DNA of 59,443 bases from Rhodococcus sp. (in: high G+C Gram-positive bacteria) (lineage in GTDB: Bacteria > Actinomycetota > Actinomycetes > Mycobacteriales > Mycobacteriaceae), in assembly GCF_023264675.1 (NCBI RefSeq), contig NZ_JAHFVG010000034.1, positions 1 through 59,443 of the forward strand. Reading direction: 5' to 3'. Positions 44,775-51,836 of this stretch are shown one piece after another. The notes under the pieces were generated by a model. That model was given only the letters and a program-made list of their open reading frames with translations, did not search any database and was not told the DNA's origin. Position 1 is the stretch's first letter; every line of letters begins with the position of its first letter. A program made the position numbers and the translations under genes.

Positions 44775-45565
44775 CCATCCGAGCGACCGGAATCGAGTGG
44801 TCGAGAGGTGCGCAGACCATCCTCGGCGGAGTCGATTTCCGACCCGGCGCCGGGGAAACGGTCGGGCTGATCGGGCCGAACGGATCCGGCAAATCCTCGT
44901 TGCTGAGAATCCTCGCGGGAATCGTCTCACCCGATGCGGGATCGGTGACGCTGGACGGCACCGCGATGTCGTCGATGCGCCGCAAGCAGATTGCCCGTCG
45001 CGTGGCGATGGTCGATCAACACTCGAACACCGAGGTCGACATTACGGTGGTCGACGTGGTGCGGCTGGGCAGAATCCCGCATCAGGGGCTGCTCGGCGGA
45101 GATTCCGCGGCCGACGACGCTGCCGTCGCTGCCGCTCTGCGCGACACCGGAATGGCGTCGAAGGCGCACCGGCTGTGGCAGACGCTCTCCGGCGGCGAAC
45201 GTCAACGCGTGCAGATAGCACGGGCCCTGGCACAGGAACCGACCGAGCTGTTGCTGGACGAGCCGACCAATCACCTCGACATCGCCCATCAGTTGGACAT
45301 TCTCGGGTTGGTCGCCGAGTTACCGGTGACCAGTTTCATCGCACTGCACGATCTGAATCTGGCGGCGATGTTCTGCGATCGAATCGTGGTGCTCCGGGAG
45401 GGCACCGTCGTGGCCGTGGGAAGTCCGGTCGAGGTGATCACCGAAGAGCTGGTCCGCGGCGTCTACAACGTGCAGGCTTCCATCGAGCTCGACGAGACAG
45501 GTACCTATCCCCAGGTCACCTACAAACCCCGGGTCGTCCGATCGGGCGCTGTCCCCGCTACGTGA
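44771..45565 (+). CDS. btuD: Corrinoid ABC transporter ATPase (BtuD-like)
   Basis: 264-aa ATPase: Walker A GPNGSGKSS, Q-loop around MVDQHSN, signature LSGGERQRVQIARALAQ, Walker B LLLDEPTNHLD and switch histidine in FIALHDLNLA. ATG 44771 follows GGAGGA and overlaps the permease stop. It ends 13 bp from the convergent gene. Together the three genes make a complete type II importer under riboswitch control. Confidence 0.93.
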   Translation: MTIRATGIEWSRGAQTILGGVDFRPGAGETVGLIGPNGSGKSSLLRILAGIVSPDAGSVTLDGTAMSSMRRKQIARRVAMVDQHSNTEVDITVVDVVRLGRIPHQGLLGGDSAADDAAVAAALRDTGMASKAHRLWQTLSGGERQRVQIARALAQEPTELLLDEPTNHLDIAHQLDILGLVAELPVTSFIALHDLNLAAMFCDRIVVLREGTVVAVGSPVEVITEELVRGVYNVQASIELDETGTYPQVTYKPRVVRSGAVPAT

Positions 45566-45578
45566 GAACGCGACCGGG

Positions 45579-45929
45579 TCAGTTGCCCTGTGCCCGCTTG
45601 CGCTGCGCCTCGGCGCGAGCGCGGCACTGGCGAAGAAACTCTTCGTCGGCCTCGGGACTGGTACCGAGAGCTCGGCCGGGCCGCGTCTCGTACTCGGGAT
45701 AGGACGAGGTGTTCGTCGGCCTGTGCTGGCTTCCGTTGCCGCCCCAGACTCCGCCGCCGATGGGGCGCCCGACGAGTAGCCAGACGACCGACCCCGCCAG
45801 CGGAACGAAGATCACGAACAGCAGCCAGAGCATCTTGGGTAGATGGCGCACCCCGCCGTCGTCTGCCGTGATGACGTCGATCAGGCAGAACACCCAGAGG
45901 ATCGCGATGATCAAACCGAGATAGGGCAC
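45579..45929 (-). CDS. PLDc_N-domain small membrane protein
   Basis: 116 aa from GTG 45929, preceded by GGAGGAA. It has two membrane helices (PYLGLIIAILWVFCLIDVI and LPKMLWLLFVIFVPLAGSVVWLLVG) with the Gly-Arg-Pro after the second helix that is typical of phospholipase D nuclease N-terminal (PLDc_N) proteins, then a charged soluble tail. There is no phospholipase catalytic domain. Function unknown. An ATG-type start at 45992 would run through the palindrome at 45970. Confidence 0.82.
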   Translation of the reverse strand: MPYLGLIIAILWVFCLIDVITADDGGVRHLPKMLWLLFVIFVPLAGSVVWLLVGRPIGGGVWGGNGSQHRPTNTSSYPEYETRPGRALGTSPEADEEFLRQCRARAEAQRKRAQGN

Positions 45930-45969
45930 GTGCTCTGTTCCTCCCGGATTCTGCCGTTCGCAGCAACGA

Positions 45970-45987
45970 AAAGACCGGTCGGTCTTT
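45970..45987. promoter_or_regulatory. Palindromic operator candidate upstream of the PLDc_N gene
   Basis: AAAGACCG-GT-CGGTCTTT: two perfect 8-bp arms around a 2-bp centre, 41 bp upstream of the PLDc_N start. The GACCG..CGGTC form is common for TetR-type repressors. No regulator gene is adjacent on that side. Confidence 0.5.
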
Positions 45988-46061
45988 CGCAAAGAGAACT
46001 TAACAGCTATCTCACGGATTCGCAGAGCTGACGGATTCGGTCATCGTGAGTCCGCCCGGTG

Positions 46062-46829
46062 TCACCAACTCTGTTCGCCTGCACGAACCAGCATCTCGTT
46101 GACCGCGACGCGGCGCGGGCTGGTGACCATGTAGGCCACGGCGTCGGCGATGTCGGCGGGCAGCAAGCGCTCGATCGATCGGGTCTGTTCGAGGATCTGC
46201 TCCCGCAACTCGGGCCTGGTGTGGACGGCGAGATCGGTGTCGACCGTTCCTGGCTCGACGACGCCCACGCGCACGCGGTTCGGCGCAAGTTCCTGGCGAA
46301 GGGATTCGGCGAACGCGCCGATGCCGAATTTCGTCAGGCTGTAGACGGCACTTCCTGCGCGGGCGACGCGGCCGGCGGTCGAGCTGATCACGACGATGTC
46401 GGCGACACCCCGAGTGCCCGTCCTCGCCGCGTCCAGAAGGTGGGGAAGTGCAGCGCGGGTGATGTGCAGTGTCCCGGATATGTTGACGTCGATCATGCGC
46501 TGCCATTCGTCCTCGGGTGCGTCGGCGACGGGGCCGACGAGCATCACCCCGGCGTTGTCGACGAGGGTGTCGAGCCTGCCGAAGTGCTCGACCGTCCGGG
46601 CCACAGCCTCTCGCGCTTGCTCGGCGTCGACGATATCGGCGGCGAGTGCCAAGGCTCGACCACCGGATCTTTCGATACCGGCGGCTACCTCGCGCAGCAG
46701 GTCCTGCCTGCGGGCGACGAGCACGACCGCGGCTCCTCGGTGGGCGAGCGTCGCGGCTGTTGCCGCACCGATTCCACTGCTCGCGCCGGTCACGAGCGCG
46801 ACGGTTCCGGAGAGATCTTCCACGAGCAC
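46062..46829 (-). CDS. Short-chain dehydrogenase/reductase
   Basis: Classical SDR oxidoreductase of 255 aa. The NAD(P)-binding motif is TGASSGIG (14-21), then NAG (92-94) and the catalytic S150, Y163 and K167 (YSLTK). An Arg at 40-41 (VARRQDLL) suggests NADP(H) preference. A GTG at 46823 is an alternative start. It is divergent from a TetR gene and is probably its target. Substrate unknown. Confidence 0.9.
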   Translation of the reverse strand: MLVEDLSGTVALVTGASSGIGAATAATLAHRGAAVVLVARRQDLLREVAAGIERSGGRALALAADIVDAEQAREAVARTVEHFGRLDTLVDNAGVMLVGPVADAPEDEWQRMIDVNISGTLHITRAALPHLLDAARTGTRGVADIVVISSTAGRVARAGSAVYSLTKFGIGAFAESLRQELAPNRVRVGVVEPGTVDTDLAVHTRPELREQILEQTRSIERLLPADIADAVAYMVTSPRRVAVNEMLVRAGEQSW

Positions 46830-46851
46830 ACCTTCTGTCGAGTAGGTTTAC

Positions 46852-46896
46852 CGGAGCATGCTCCGTATCGTCTCCAGTCAAGCGGAGCATGCTCCG
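46852..46896. promoter_or_regulatory. Twin perfect TetR operators
   Basis: The 14-bp perfect palindrome CGGAGCATGCTCCG occurs twice, at 46852-46865 and 46883-46896, with centres exactly 31 bp apart (about three helical turns). Both lie between the divergent SDR and TetR genes. Confidence 0.85.
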
Positions 46897-46914
46897 GAAT
46901 GCAAGGGGGAATCT

Positions 46915-47478
46915 GTGGACAGCACCCGACGAGCAACCAGATCCGACGCGTTGGCCAACGTGGATGCCCTGCTCGCAGCCGCAACGGCACGATTCGCCGC
47001 GGAGGGAGATCGCGCCTCGCTGCGGGGTATCGCCACCGACGCCGGCGTGGGAATCGGCACCCTCTACCGACATTTCCCGACGCGCGAGCATCTGGTTGAG
47101 TCCGTCTACCGCGCAAGCGTCGAGCAACTCTGCGCTCGCGCGTCGGAGTTGGTGACTGCCGGATCCGCGACCGAAGCCCTCCGCCGGTGGAGTGAGGACT
47201 TTCTCGACTTTCTCGACGCGAAGCGAGGAATCGCCGACACCCTTCGCGCGGTACCGGGCGTGCAGGACGACACCGGGCGAACCCGTCGGGCACTCGCGGA
47301 TGCGGCAGGAGTGATTCTCGCTGCGGGGGAGGCCGACGGCACGGTCGATCCCGGTATCGAACCCATGGACTTCGTGCTCGCGCTCGGCGGGATCGCGCTC
47401 GTCGCGCCCGGCGCCGAGCAGGTCCAGCAATCTCGACGACTACTGGACCTGCTGTTGCACGGCGTCCTGGCGAAGTAG
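46915..47478 (+). CDS. TetR-family transcriptional regulator
   Basis: 187 aa from GTG 46915, behind AAGGGGGA. A frame from 46858 would include both operators and is rejected. The helix-turn-helix is ASLRGIATDAGVGIGTLYRHFPTREHLVE. The C-terminal domain is typical of TetR/AcrR proteins of the SbtR-like type. It should repress the divergent SDR gene and itself through the twin palindromes. Its stop is 16 bp from the end of the convergent aminotransferase gene. Confidence 0.92.
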   Translation: MDSTRRATRSDALANVDALLAAATARFAAEGDRASLRGIATDAGVGIGTLYRHFPTREHLVESVYRASVEQLCARASELVTAGSATEALRRWSEDFLDFLDAKRGIADTLRAVPGVQDDTGRTRRALADAAGVILAAGEADGTVDPGIEPMDFVLALGGIALVAPGAEQVQQSRRLLDLLLHGVLAK

Positions 47479-47494
47479 AGGCCGCCCTCCCGCT

Positions 47495-48880
47495 TTACAG
47501 CCTGCCGAGTGCGCGCTCGATGGCGGCGAGGCCACGGTCGAGGTCGGCTTCGCTGACGGTCAGTGCAGGACGGAAGCGGACAGCGCTGGCGCCGCAGCCC
47601 AGCACGAGCACGTGCTCGCGCACCCGGAGGTCCTCGACGAGGCGATCGCGGACGCCGGCGTCGGGCATCGTGAAGGCGCACATCAATCCGCGTCCGCGCA
47701 CCTCGGTGACCAGTGGTTGCCGCGATGCCATGTCCTGCAACCGTTCGAGAAGTCGACTTCCCACGACCCCGGCGCGGTCGATCAGCTGCTCGGATTCGAC
47801 CACTTCCAGCACTCGACGCGATCTGACCATGTCGGTGAGGTTGCCGCCCCATGTGGAGTTGATGCGCGAGGACACTCGGAACACGTTGTCGTCGATGTCG
47901 TCGACGCGTCCGCCGGCCATGACGCCGCAGACCTGAACCTTCTTCCCGAAGGCGACCACATCCGGCACCACGCCGAGTTGCTGGAAAGCCCATGCGGTGC
48001 CGGTCATTCCGGCGCCGGTCTGCACCTCGTCGACGACGAAGAGTGCATCGAATTCGTGGCAGAGATCGCGCAGCCGAGTGAGGAACTGTGGACGGAAATG
48101 GTTGTCGCCGCCCTCGCCCTGAATGGGTTCGATGATGGCACAGGCGATGTCGTGAGGATTCGCCTCGAAGGCGAGACGCGCCGCGTCCAGAGCGTCGGAT
48201 TCGATGGCGTCCATGTCGACACCGTCGCGGATGTACGGAGATGGGATGCGCGGCCAGTCGAACTTGGGGAACCGTGCGACCTTGTTCGGGTCGGTGTTCG
48301 TCAGCGACATCGTGTAACCCGAGCGGCCATGGAATGCATGCTCGAAGTGCATGACCTGGGATCCGAGCGACGCGTCGACGCCATGCGCCTCGTTCCAGCG
48401 ACTCTTCCAGTCGAACGCGACTTTCAGGGCGTTCTCGACGGCAAGAGCACCGCCCTCGACGAAGAAGAGGTGCGGGAGCGCAGGGTCGCCGAGCACTCGG
48501 GCGAACGTGTCGACGAACCGCGCCATCGGAGCGGTGTAGATGTCGGAGTTGCTCGGCTTGTTCATCGCGGCCTGCAACAGATCCGCCTTGAAGCCCTCGT
48601 CCTGCGCCAGAGCCGGGTGATTCATCCCAAGTGCGTTGGAGGCGAAGAAGGTGAACAGATCGAGGTATTCGGTGCCGTCCCTGGCATCGACGAGCGTCGA
48701 TCCGTGCGATGCCTCCAGGTCGAGCACCATCTCGAATCCATCGGCGAGCATGTGCTCCCCGATGACCGAGTGCACTCGGGCGGCCTCGACGGACGCATCG
48801 GAAGCGCCGGAGACATCAGGAACACCGGGGGCGTCGGAAAGACCGGGGGCGTCGGGGGCGGACTGCAATACCTGCGTCAT
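47495..48880 (-). CDS. lat: L-lysine 6-aminotransferase (LAT)
   Basis: PLP enzyme that moves the epsilon-amino group of lysine to 2-oxoglutarate, giving 2-aminoadipate 6-semialdehyde (cyclising to piperideine-6-carboxylate). The 461-aa protein is very like the mycobacterial Lat: NKPSNSDIYTAPMARFVDTF, HAFHGRSGYTMSLTNT, the cofactor aspartate in DEVQTG (D284) and the PLP lysine in FGKK (313/314). An N-terminal extension carries three hexapeptide repeats (DAPGLS, DAPGVP, DVSGAS; residues 10-27). The ATG at 48880 has no ribosome site and a -10-like TATGTT 7 nt upstream: leaderless. Works with the divergent aldehyde dehydrogenase. Confidence 0.95.
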   Translation of the reverse strand: MTQVLQSAPDAPGLSDAPGVPDVSGASDASVEAARVHSVIGEHMLADGFEMVLDLEASHGSTLVDARDGTEYLDLFTFFASNALGMNHPALAQDEGFKADLLQAAMNKPSNSDIYTAPMARFVDTFARVLGDPALPHLFFVEGGALAVENALKVAFDWKSRWNEAHGVDASLGSQVMHFEHAFHGRSGYTMSLTNTDPNKVARFPKFDWPRIPSPYIRDGVDMDAIESDALDAARLAFEANPHDIACAIIEPIQGEGGDNHFRPQFLTRLRDLCHEFDALFVVDEVQTGAGMTGTAWAFQQLGVVPDVVAFGKKVQVCGVMAGGRVDDIDDNVFRVSSRINSTWGGNLTDMVRSRRVLEVVESEQLIDRAGVVGSRLLERLQDMASRQPLVTEVRGRGLMCAFTMPDAGVRDRLVEDLRVREHVLVLGCGASAVRFRPALTVSEADLDRGLAAIERALGRL

Positions 48881-48887
48881 AATTGCC

Positions 48888-48915
48888 AACATACGCGATT
48901 AAATTACGTAATCAA
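48888..48915 (-). promoter_or_regulatory. lat promoter with overlapping palindrome
   Basis: On the minus strand TTGATT (48910-48915), a 16-bp spacer and TATGTT (48888-48893) form a good -35/-10 pair, with the lat ATG 7 nt further on. GATTA-N7-TAATC (48897-48913), containing the perfect palindrome ATTACGTAAT (48903-48912), overlaps the -35 and spacer. In mycobacteria an Lrp-type regulator gene lies by lat; none is here, but the AT-rich palindrome could be its site. Confidence 0.6.
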
Positions 48916-48999
48916 GCCGTCGAGACAGGAATATTTACGGTCTTCGGGGCTGTCGACTAGATTGAAACCACCGCTCGCCTCCATCGAAAGGTGCTGTAC

Positions 49000-50535
49000 A
49001 TGTCTTCACCCGTCACCCACGGCGATCTCAGCGTCCGGACTCGCGCGATCCTGGACCGCCTCGGTGTGCGCGTCGATCTGGACGTGCCACAGTCCCAGCT
49101 GCCGATCGTGGCGCGCTCGCCCATCACCGGTGGCAACCTCGCATCGCTCGCCGCTGCAGGACCGGCGGACGTGGAGGCCGCGATCACGACGGCCGCCGCA
49201 GCATTCGGCACGTGGTCGGCGGTGCCTGCTCCGGTACGCGGCGGGCTGATTCGCGAACTCGGCGAACTTCTGCGTGAGCACAAGGACGATCTCGGCGCGC
49301 TCGTCTCCATCGAGGCAGGCAAGATCGTCTCCGAGGGCCTCGGTGAAGTGCAGGAAATGATCGACATCTGCGATTTCGGTGTCGGACTTTCGCGTCAGCT
49401 ATACGGCAACACCATCGCTACCGAGCGCCCCGGCCATCGCATGATGGAACAGTGGCACCCACTCGGCGTCGTCGGCGTCATCACGGCGTTCAACTTCCCG
49501 GTGGCGGTGTGGTCGTGGAACACGGTGTTGGCCTTGGTGGCCGGAGACACCGTCATCTGGAAGCCGTCGGAGAAGACGCCGCTGACCGCGCTCGGAGTGC
49601 AGGCGCTGTTCGAGCGTGCAGCGGAAAAGGCAGGTGTCGATCCTGCCGTCGCTCAGCTCGTCATCGGCGATCGTGTCGCCGGGGAAGCGCTCGTCGACGA
49701 CTCGCGAGTCGCGTTGCTCTCGGCCACCGGTTCGACTCGAATGGGCCGCGCCGTTGCCCCGCGCGTCGCCGAACGGTTCGGCCGGGTGCTGCTCGAGCTG
49801 GGCGGAAACAATGCCGCCATCGTCACTCCGTCCGCCGACCTCGACCTCACCACGCGCGGCATCGTGTTCTCGGCGGCAGGCACTGCGGGGCAGCGGTGTA
49901 CGTCGCTGCGACGGGTGATCGTGCATTCTTCCATCGCCGACGAATTGGTGAACCGGATCTCACGCGCCTACGAATCCCTGTCCATCGGTTCACCTTTGGA
50001 GGCGGACACCCTCGTCGGCCCCCTGATCGATGCCCCCGCGTTCGCCGGCTTCCAGAAAGCTCTCGACGCCGCGGTCGGCAGTGGCGGGTCCATCCAGGTC
50101 GGCGGCGAGAGGGTTGACGTCTTCGGCGAGTACGCCTACTACGTTCAGCCGACGATCGTCCGCATGCCCGCCCAGACCGACATCGTGCGGCACGAGACGT
50201 TCGCGCCCATTCTGTATGTACTCACCTATGACACGCTCGACGAAGCCATCGCGCTGCACAACGATGTGCCACAGGGGCTTTCGTCGTCCATCTTCACGAC
50301 GGATCTGCGTGAGGCCGAGAAGTTCCTGTCGGCAGCCGGGTCGGACTGCGGCATCGCGAACGTGAACATCGGACCGTCGGGCGCCGAGATCGGTGGGGCG
50401 TTCGGCGGCGAGAAGGAGACCGGAGGCGGACGTGAGTCGGGTTCGGATGCATGGAAGTCGTACATGCGTCGGGCAACCAACACGGTCAACTACTCGAACG
50501 AACTGCCGCTGGCGCAGGGAGTGAAGTTCACCTGA
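49000..50535 (+). CDS. pcd: L-2-aminoadipate 6-semialdehyde / piperideine-6-carboxylate dehydrogenase (ALDH7-type)
   Basis: NAD(P)-dependent aldehyde dehydrogenase that oxidises the product of LAT to L-2-aminoadipate. The 511-aa protein has the cofactor loop ITAFNFPVAVWSWNT and WKPSEKT, general base E266 in LELGGN, catalytic C300 in AGQRC, and the ALDH7-type C-terminus GGEKETGGGRESGSDAWKSYMRR. ATG 49000 follows GAAAGG; a GTG at 48991 is less likely. It is divergent from lat with a 119-bp gap, mirroring the lat/pcd linkage of other actinobacteria, so the pair forms the first half of a lysine degradation route. Confidence 0.92.
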   Translation: MSSPVTHGDLSVRTRAILDRLGVRVDLDVPQSQLPIVARSPITGGNLASLAAAGPADVEAAITTAAAAFGTWSAVPAPVRGGLIRELGELLREHKDDLGALVSIEAGKIVSEGLGEVQEMIDICDFGVGLSRQLYGNTIATERPGHRMMEQWHPLGVVGVITAFNFPVAVWSWNTVLALVAGDTVIWKPSEKTPLTALGVQALFERAAEKAGVDPAVAQLVIGDRVAGEALVDDSRVALLSATGSTRMGRAVAPRVAERFGRVLLELGGNNAAIVTPSADLDLTTRGIVFSAAGTAGQRCTSLRRVIVHSSIADELVNRISRAYESLSIGSPLEADTLVGPLIDAPAFAGFQKALDAAVGSGGSIQVGGERVDVFGEYAYYVQPTIVRMPAQTDIVRHETFAPILYVLTYDTLDEAIALHNDVPQGLSSSIFTTDLREAEKFLSAAGSDCGIANVNIGPSGAEIGGAFGGEKETGGGRESGSDAWKSYMRRATNTVNYSNELPLAQGVKFT

Positions 50536-50547
50536 GTGCGGCTCCGC

Positions 50548-50597
50548 CGCCCGTGTGCGCGTAGTCGGCCTCGGCACCTACTACGCACACACGGGCG
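50548..50597. terminator. Bidirectional hairpin between convergent pcd and TetR genes
   Basis: A 17-bp stem with one mismatch (50548-50564 with 50581-50597) and a 16-nt loop lies right after the aldehyde dehydrogenase stop and touches the TetR stop at 50600. No T tail. Confidence 0.75.
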
Positions 50598-50599
50598 CG

Positions 50600-51166
50600 T
50601 CAGCGCATCAACCCGGCGACCAGGGCGTCGACGATCTCGTCCGTCGATGTGTCCGGGTCGATCGGATAGGTCAGGCGGTCGAGCAGAAGACCGTCGATCG
50701 CGTAGTGGAACAGCGCTACCTCCTTGGCTCCGCCCGGCAGCCCAGCGGCGAGGTTGAACTCGACGTCGCCCGCAAAGTTGGTTCTCTGCCAGCTGCCGAG
50801 AACTTCCCTGATCTCCGGGCGTCGCGACGCCTCGAGTCGGAGTTCGAACAGTGCGAGCGTCACCTCGCGGTTTCTCAGCAGTCGCGCGACGATGTCGCGG
50901 ATGTACGCGGCGAACAGGTCGGGCCCGGGAGGCTGGGCTGCGAGCGGAGCGTGGACTGCGGCGTCGGGGGCGAGCCTGTCCCCGATCCGCTCGATCAGTC
51001 CGGCGATGACGTCGTCGCGGGCCTTGAAATAGTTCGAGGTGGTCCCCCTGGGCACGTGTGCTTCGTCGTCGATCGCGCGGTGCGTGAGTCCTCGCGCACC
51101 CTCCCTGGCCAGGATGCGTAGTCCGGCGTCAGCCAGTTCGGTGCGTCTCTCTGGATTGCGGGCCAT
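50600..51166 (-). CDS. TetR-family transcriptional regulator
   Basis: 188 aa. The helix-turn-helix is GLTHRAIDDEAHVPRGTTSNYFKARDDVIAGL. The C-terminal ligand domain has LFELRLEASRRPEIREVLGSW, a segment seen in many actinobacterial TetR proteins. It is divergent from the reductase gene at 51246, which it probably represses through two operators in the gap. Inducer unknown. Confidence 0.92.
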   Translation of the reverse strand: MARNPERRTELADAGLRILAREGARGLTHRAIDDEAHVPRGTTSNYFKARDDVIAGLIERIGDRLAPDAAVHAPLAAQPPGPDLFAAYIRDIVARLLRNREVTLALFELRLEASRRPEIREVLGSWQRTNFAGDVEFNLAAGLPGGAKEVALFHYAIDGLLLDRLTYPIDPDTSTDEIVDALVAGLMR

Positions 51167-51185
51167 GAAAAAAGACTAGCGGAAC

Positions 51186-51232
51186 CACGACGGGTGTCGT
51201 AGTCTCGAATCCTAACCACTACAGACGTCGTG
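51186..51232. promoter_or_regulatory. Twin TetR operators
   Basis: Two copies of a 16-bp site of the form CACNAC-N4-GTCGTR: CACGACGGGTGTCGTA (51186-51201) and CACTACAGACGTCGTG (51217-51232). Centres are exactly 31 bp apart, the same spacing as at the other SDR/TetR locus. Confidence 0.7.
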
Positions 51233-51245
51233 ATTGGAGTTTCTC

Positions 51246-51836
51246 ATGCGTGAACTCGTGTACTACGTGGCCGTGAGCCTCGACGGATACATCGCCGCCC
51301 CCGACGACACGTTCGCGGACTTTCCGATGCAGGGCGATCACATCGAGATGATCCTGCGTGAGTTCACGGACACCGTTCCCACGTTGGGCCTGCAGGCGAC
51401 GGGGCTTACGCCCGACCTGAACCGGTTCGACACCGTGCTGATGGGCTGGAACACCTACACCGCAGGCGGGGTGCACCCCGACGGTGGGCCCTATGGGCAT
51501 CTGGCGCAGTACGTGTTTTCGCGACACCACTCGGATGTCGATCCGGCGGTGCATCTCACCGACGACGATCCCGCGGAAGTTGTCCGAAAGTTGAAGCAAC
51601 AGAGCGGCAGTGGGATCTGGTTGGCCGGCGGCGGCATACTGGCCTCGGCGTTGATCGGCGAAATCGATCGGCTGATTCTCAAGGTCAACCCGGTATTGCT
51701 CGGGTCGGGCAAGCGGCTCTTCGCCGAGCGCGACTACGACCCCGTCCGAACCCATCTCGTCGCCAGCACACCCTATGACTCGGGGGTCGTGATCAACGAG
51801 TACTCGGTGATGCCTCAGTCCACCGAGATGCTGTAA
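51246..51836 (+). CDS. Dihydrofolate reductase-like protein (RibD C-terminal domain)
   Basis: 196-aa NADPH-dependent reductase-like protein. It begins MRELVYYVAVSLDGYIAAPDD, typical of the RibD_C/YyaP group; the central FDTVLMGWNTY and the NADPH-binding IWLAGGGILASALI segments are also typical. ATG 51246 follows TGGAG; an in-frame start at 51234 overlaps the operator region. Likely under the divergent TetR. Physiological substrate unknown. It overlaps the convergent gene by 22 bp. Confidence 0.88.
   Translation: MRELVYYVAVSLDGYIAAPDDTFADFPMQGDHIEMILREFTDTVPTLGLQATGLTPDLNRFDTVLMGWNTYTAGGVHPDGGPYGHLAQYVFSRHHSDVDPAVHLTDDDPAEVVRKLKQQSGSGIWLAGGGILASALIGEIDRLILKVNPVLLGSGKRLFAERDYDPVRTHLVASTPYDSGVVINEYSVMPQSTEML

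Noticed and set aside
46858..46914. Extended N-terminus of the SDR-linked TetR gene
   Set aside because: Would run through the twin operators; GTG 46915 has a good ribosome site.
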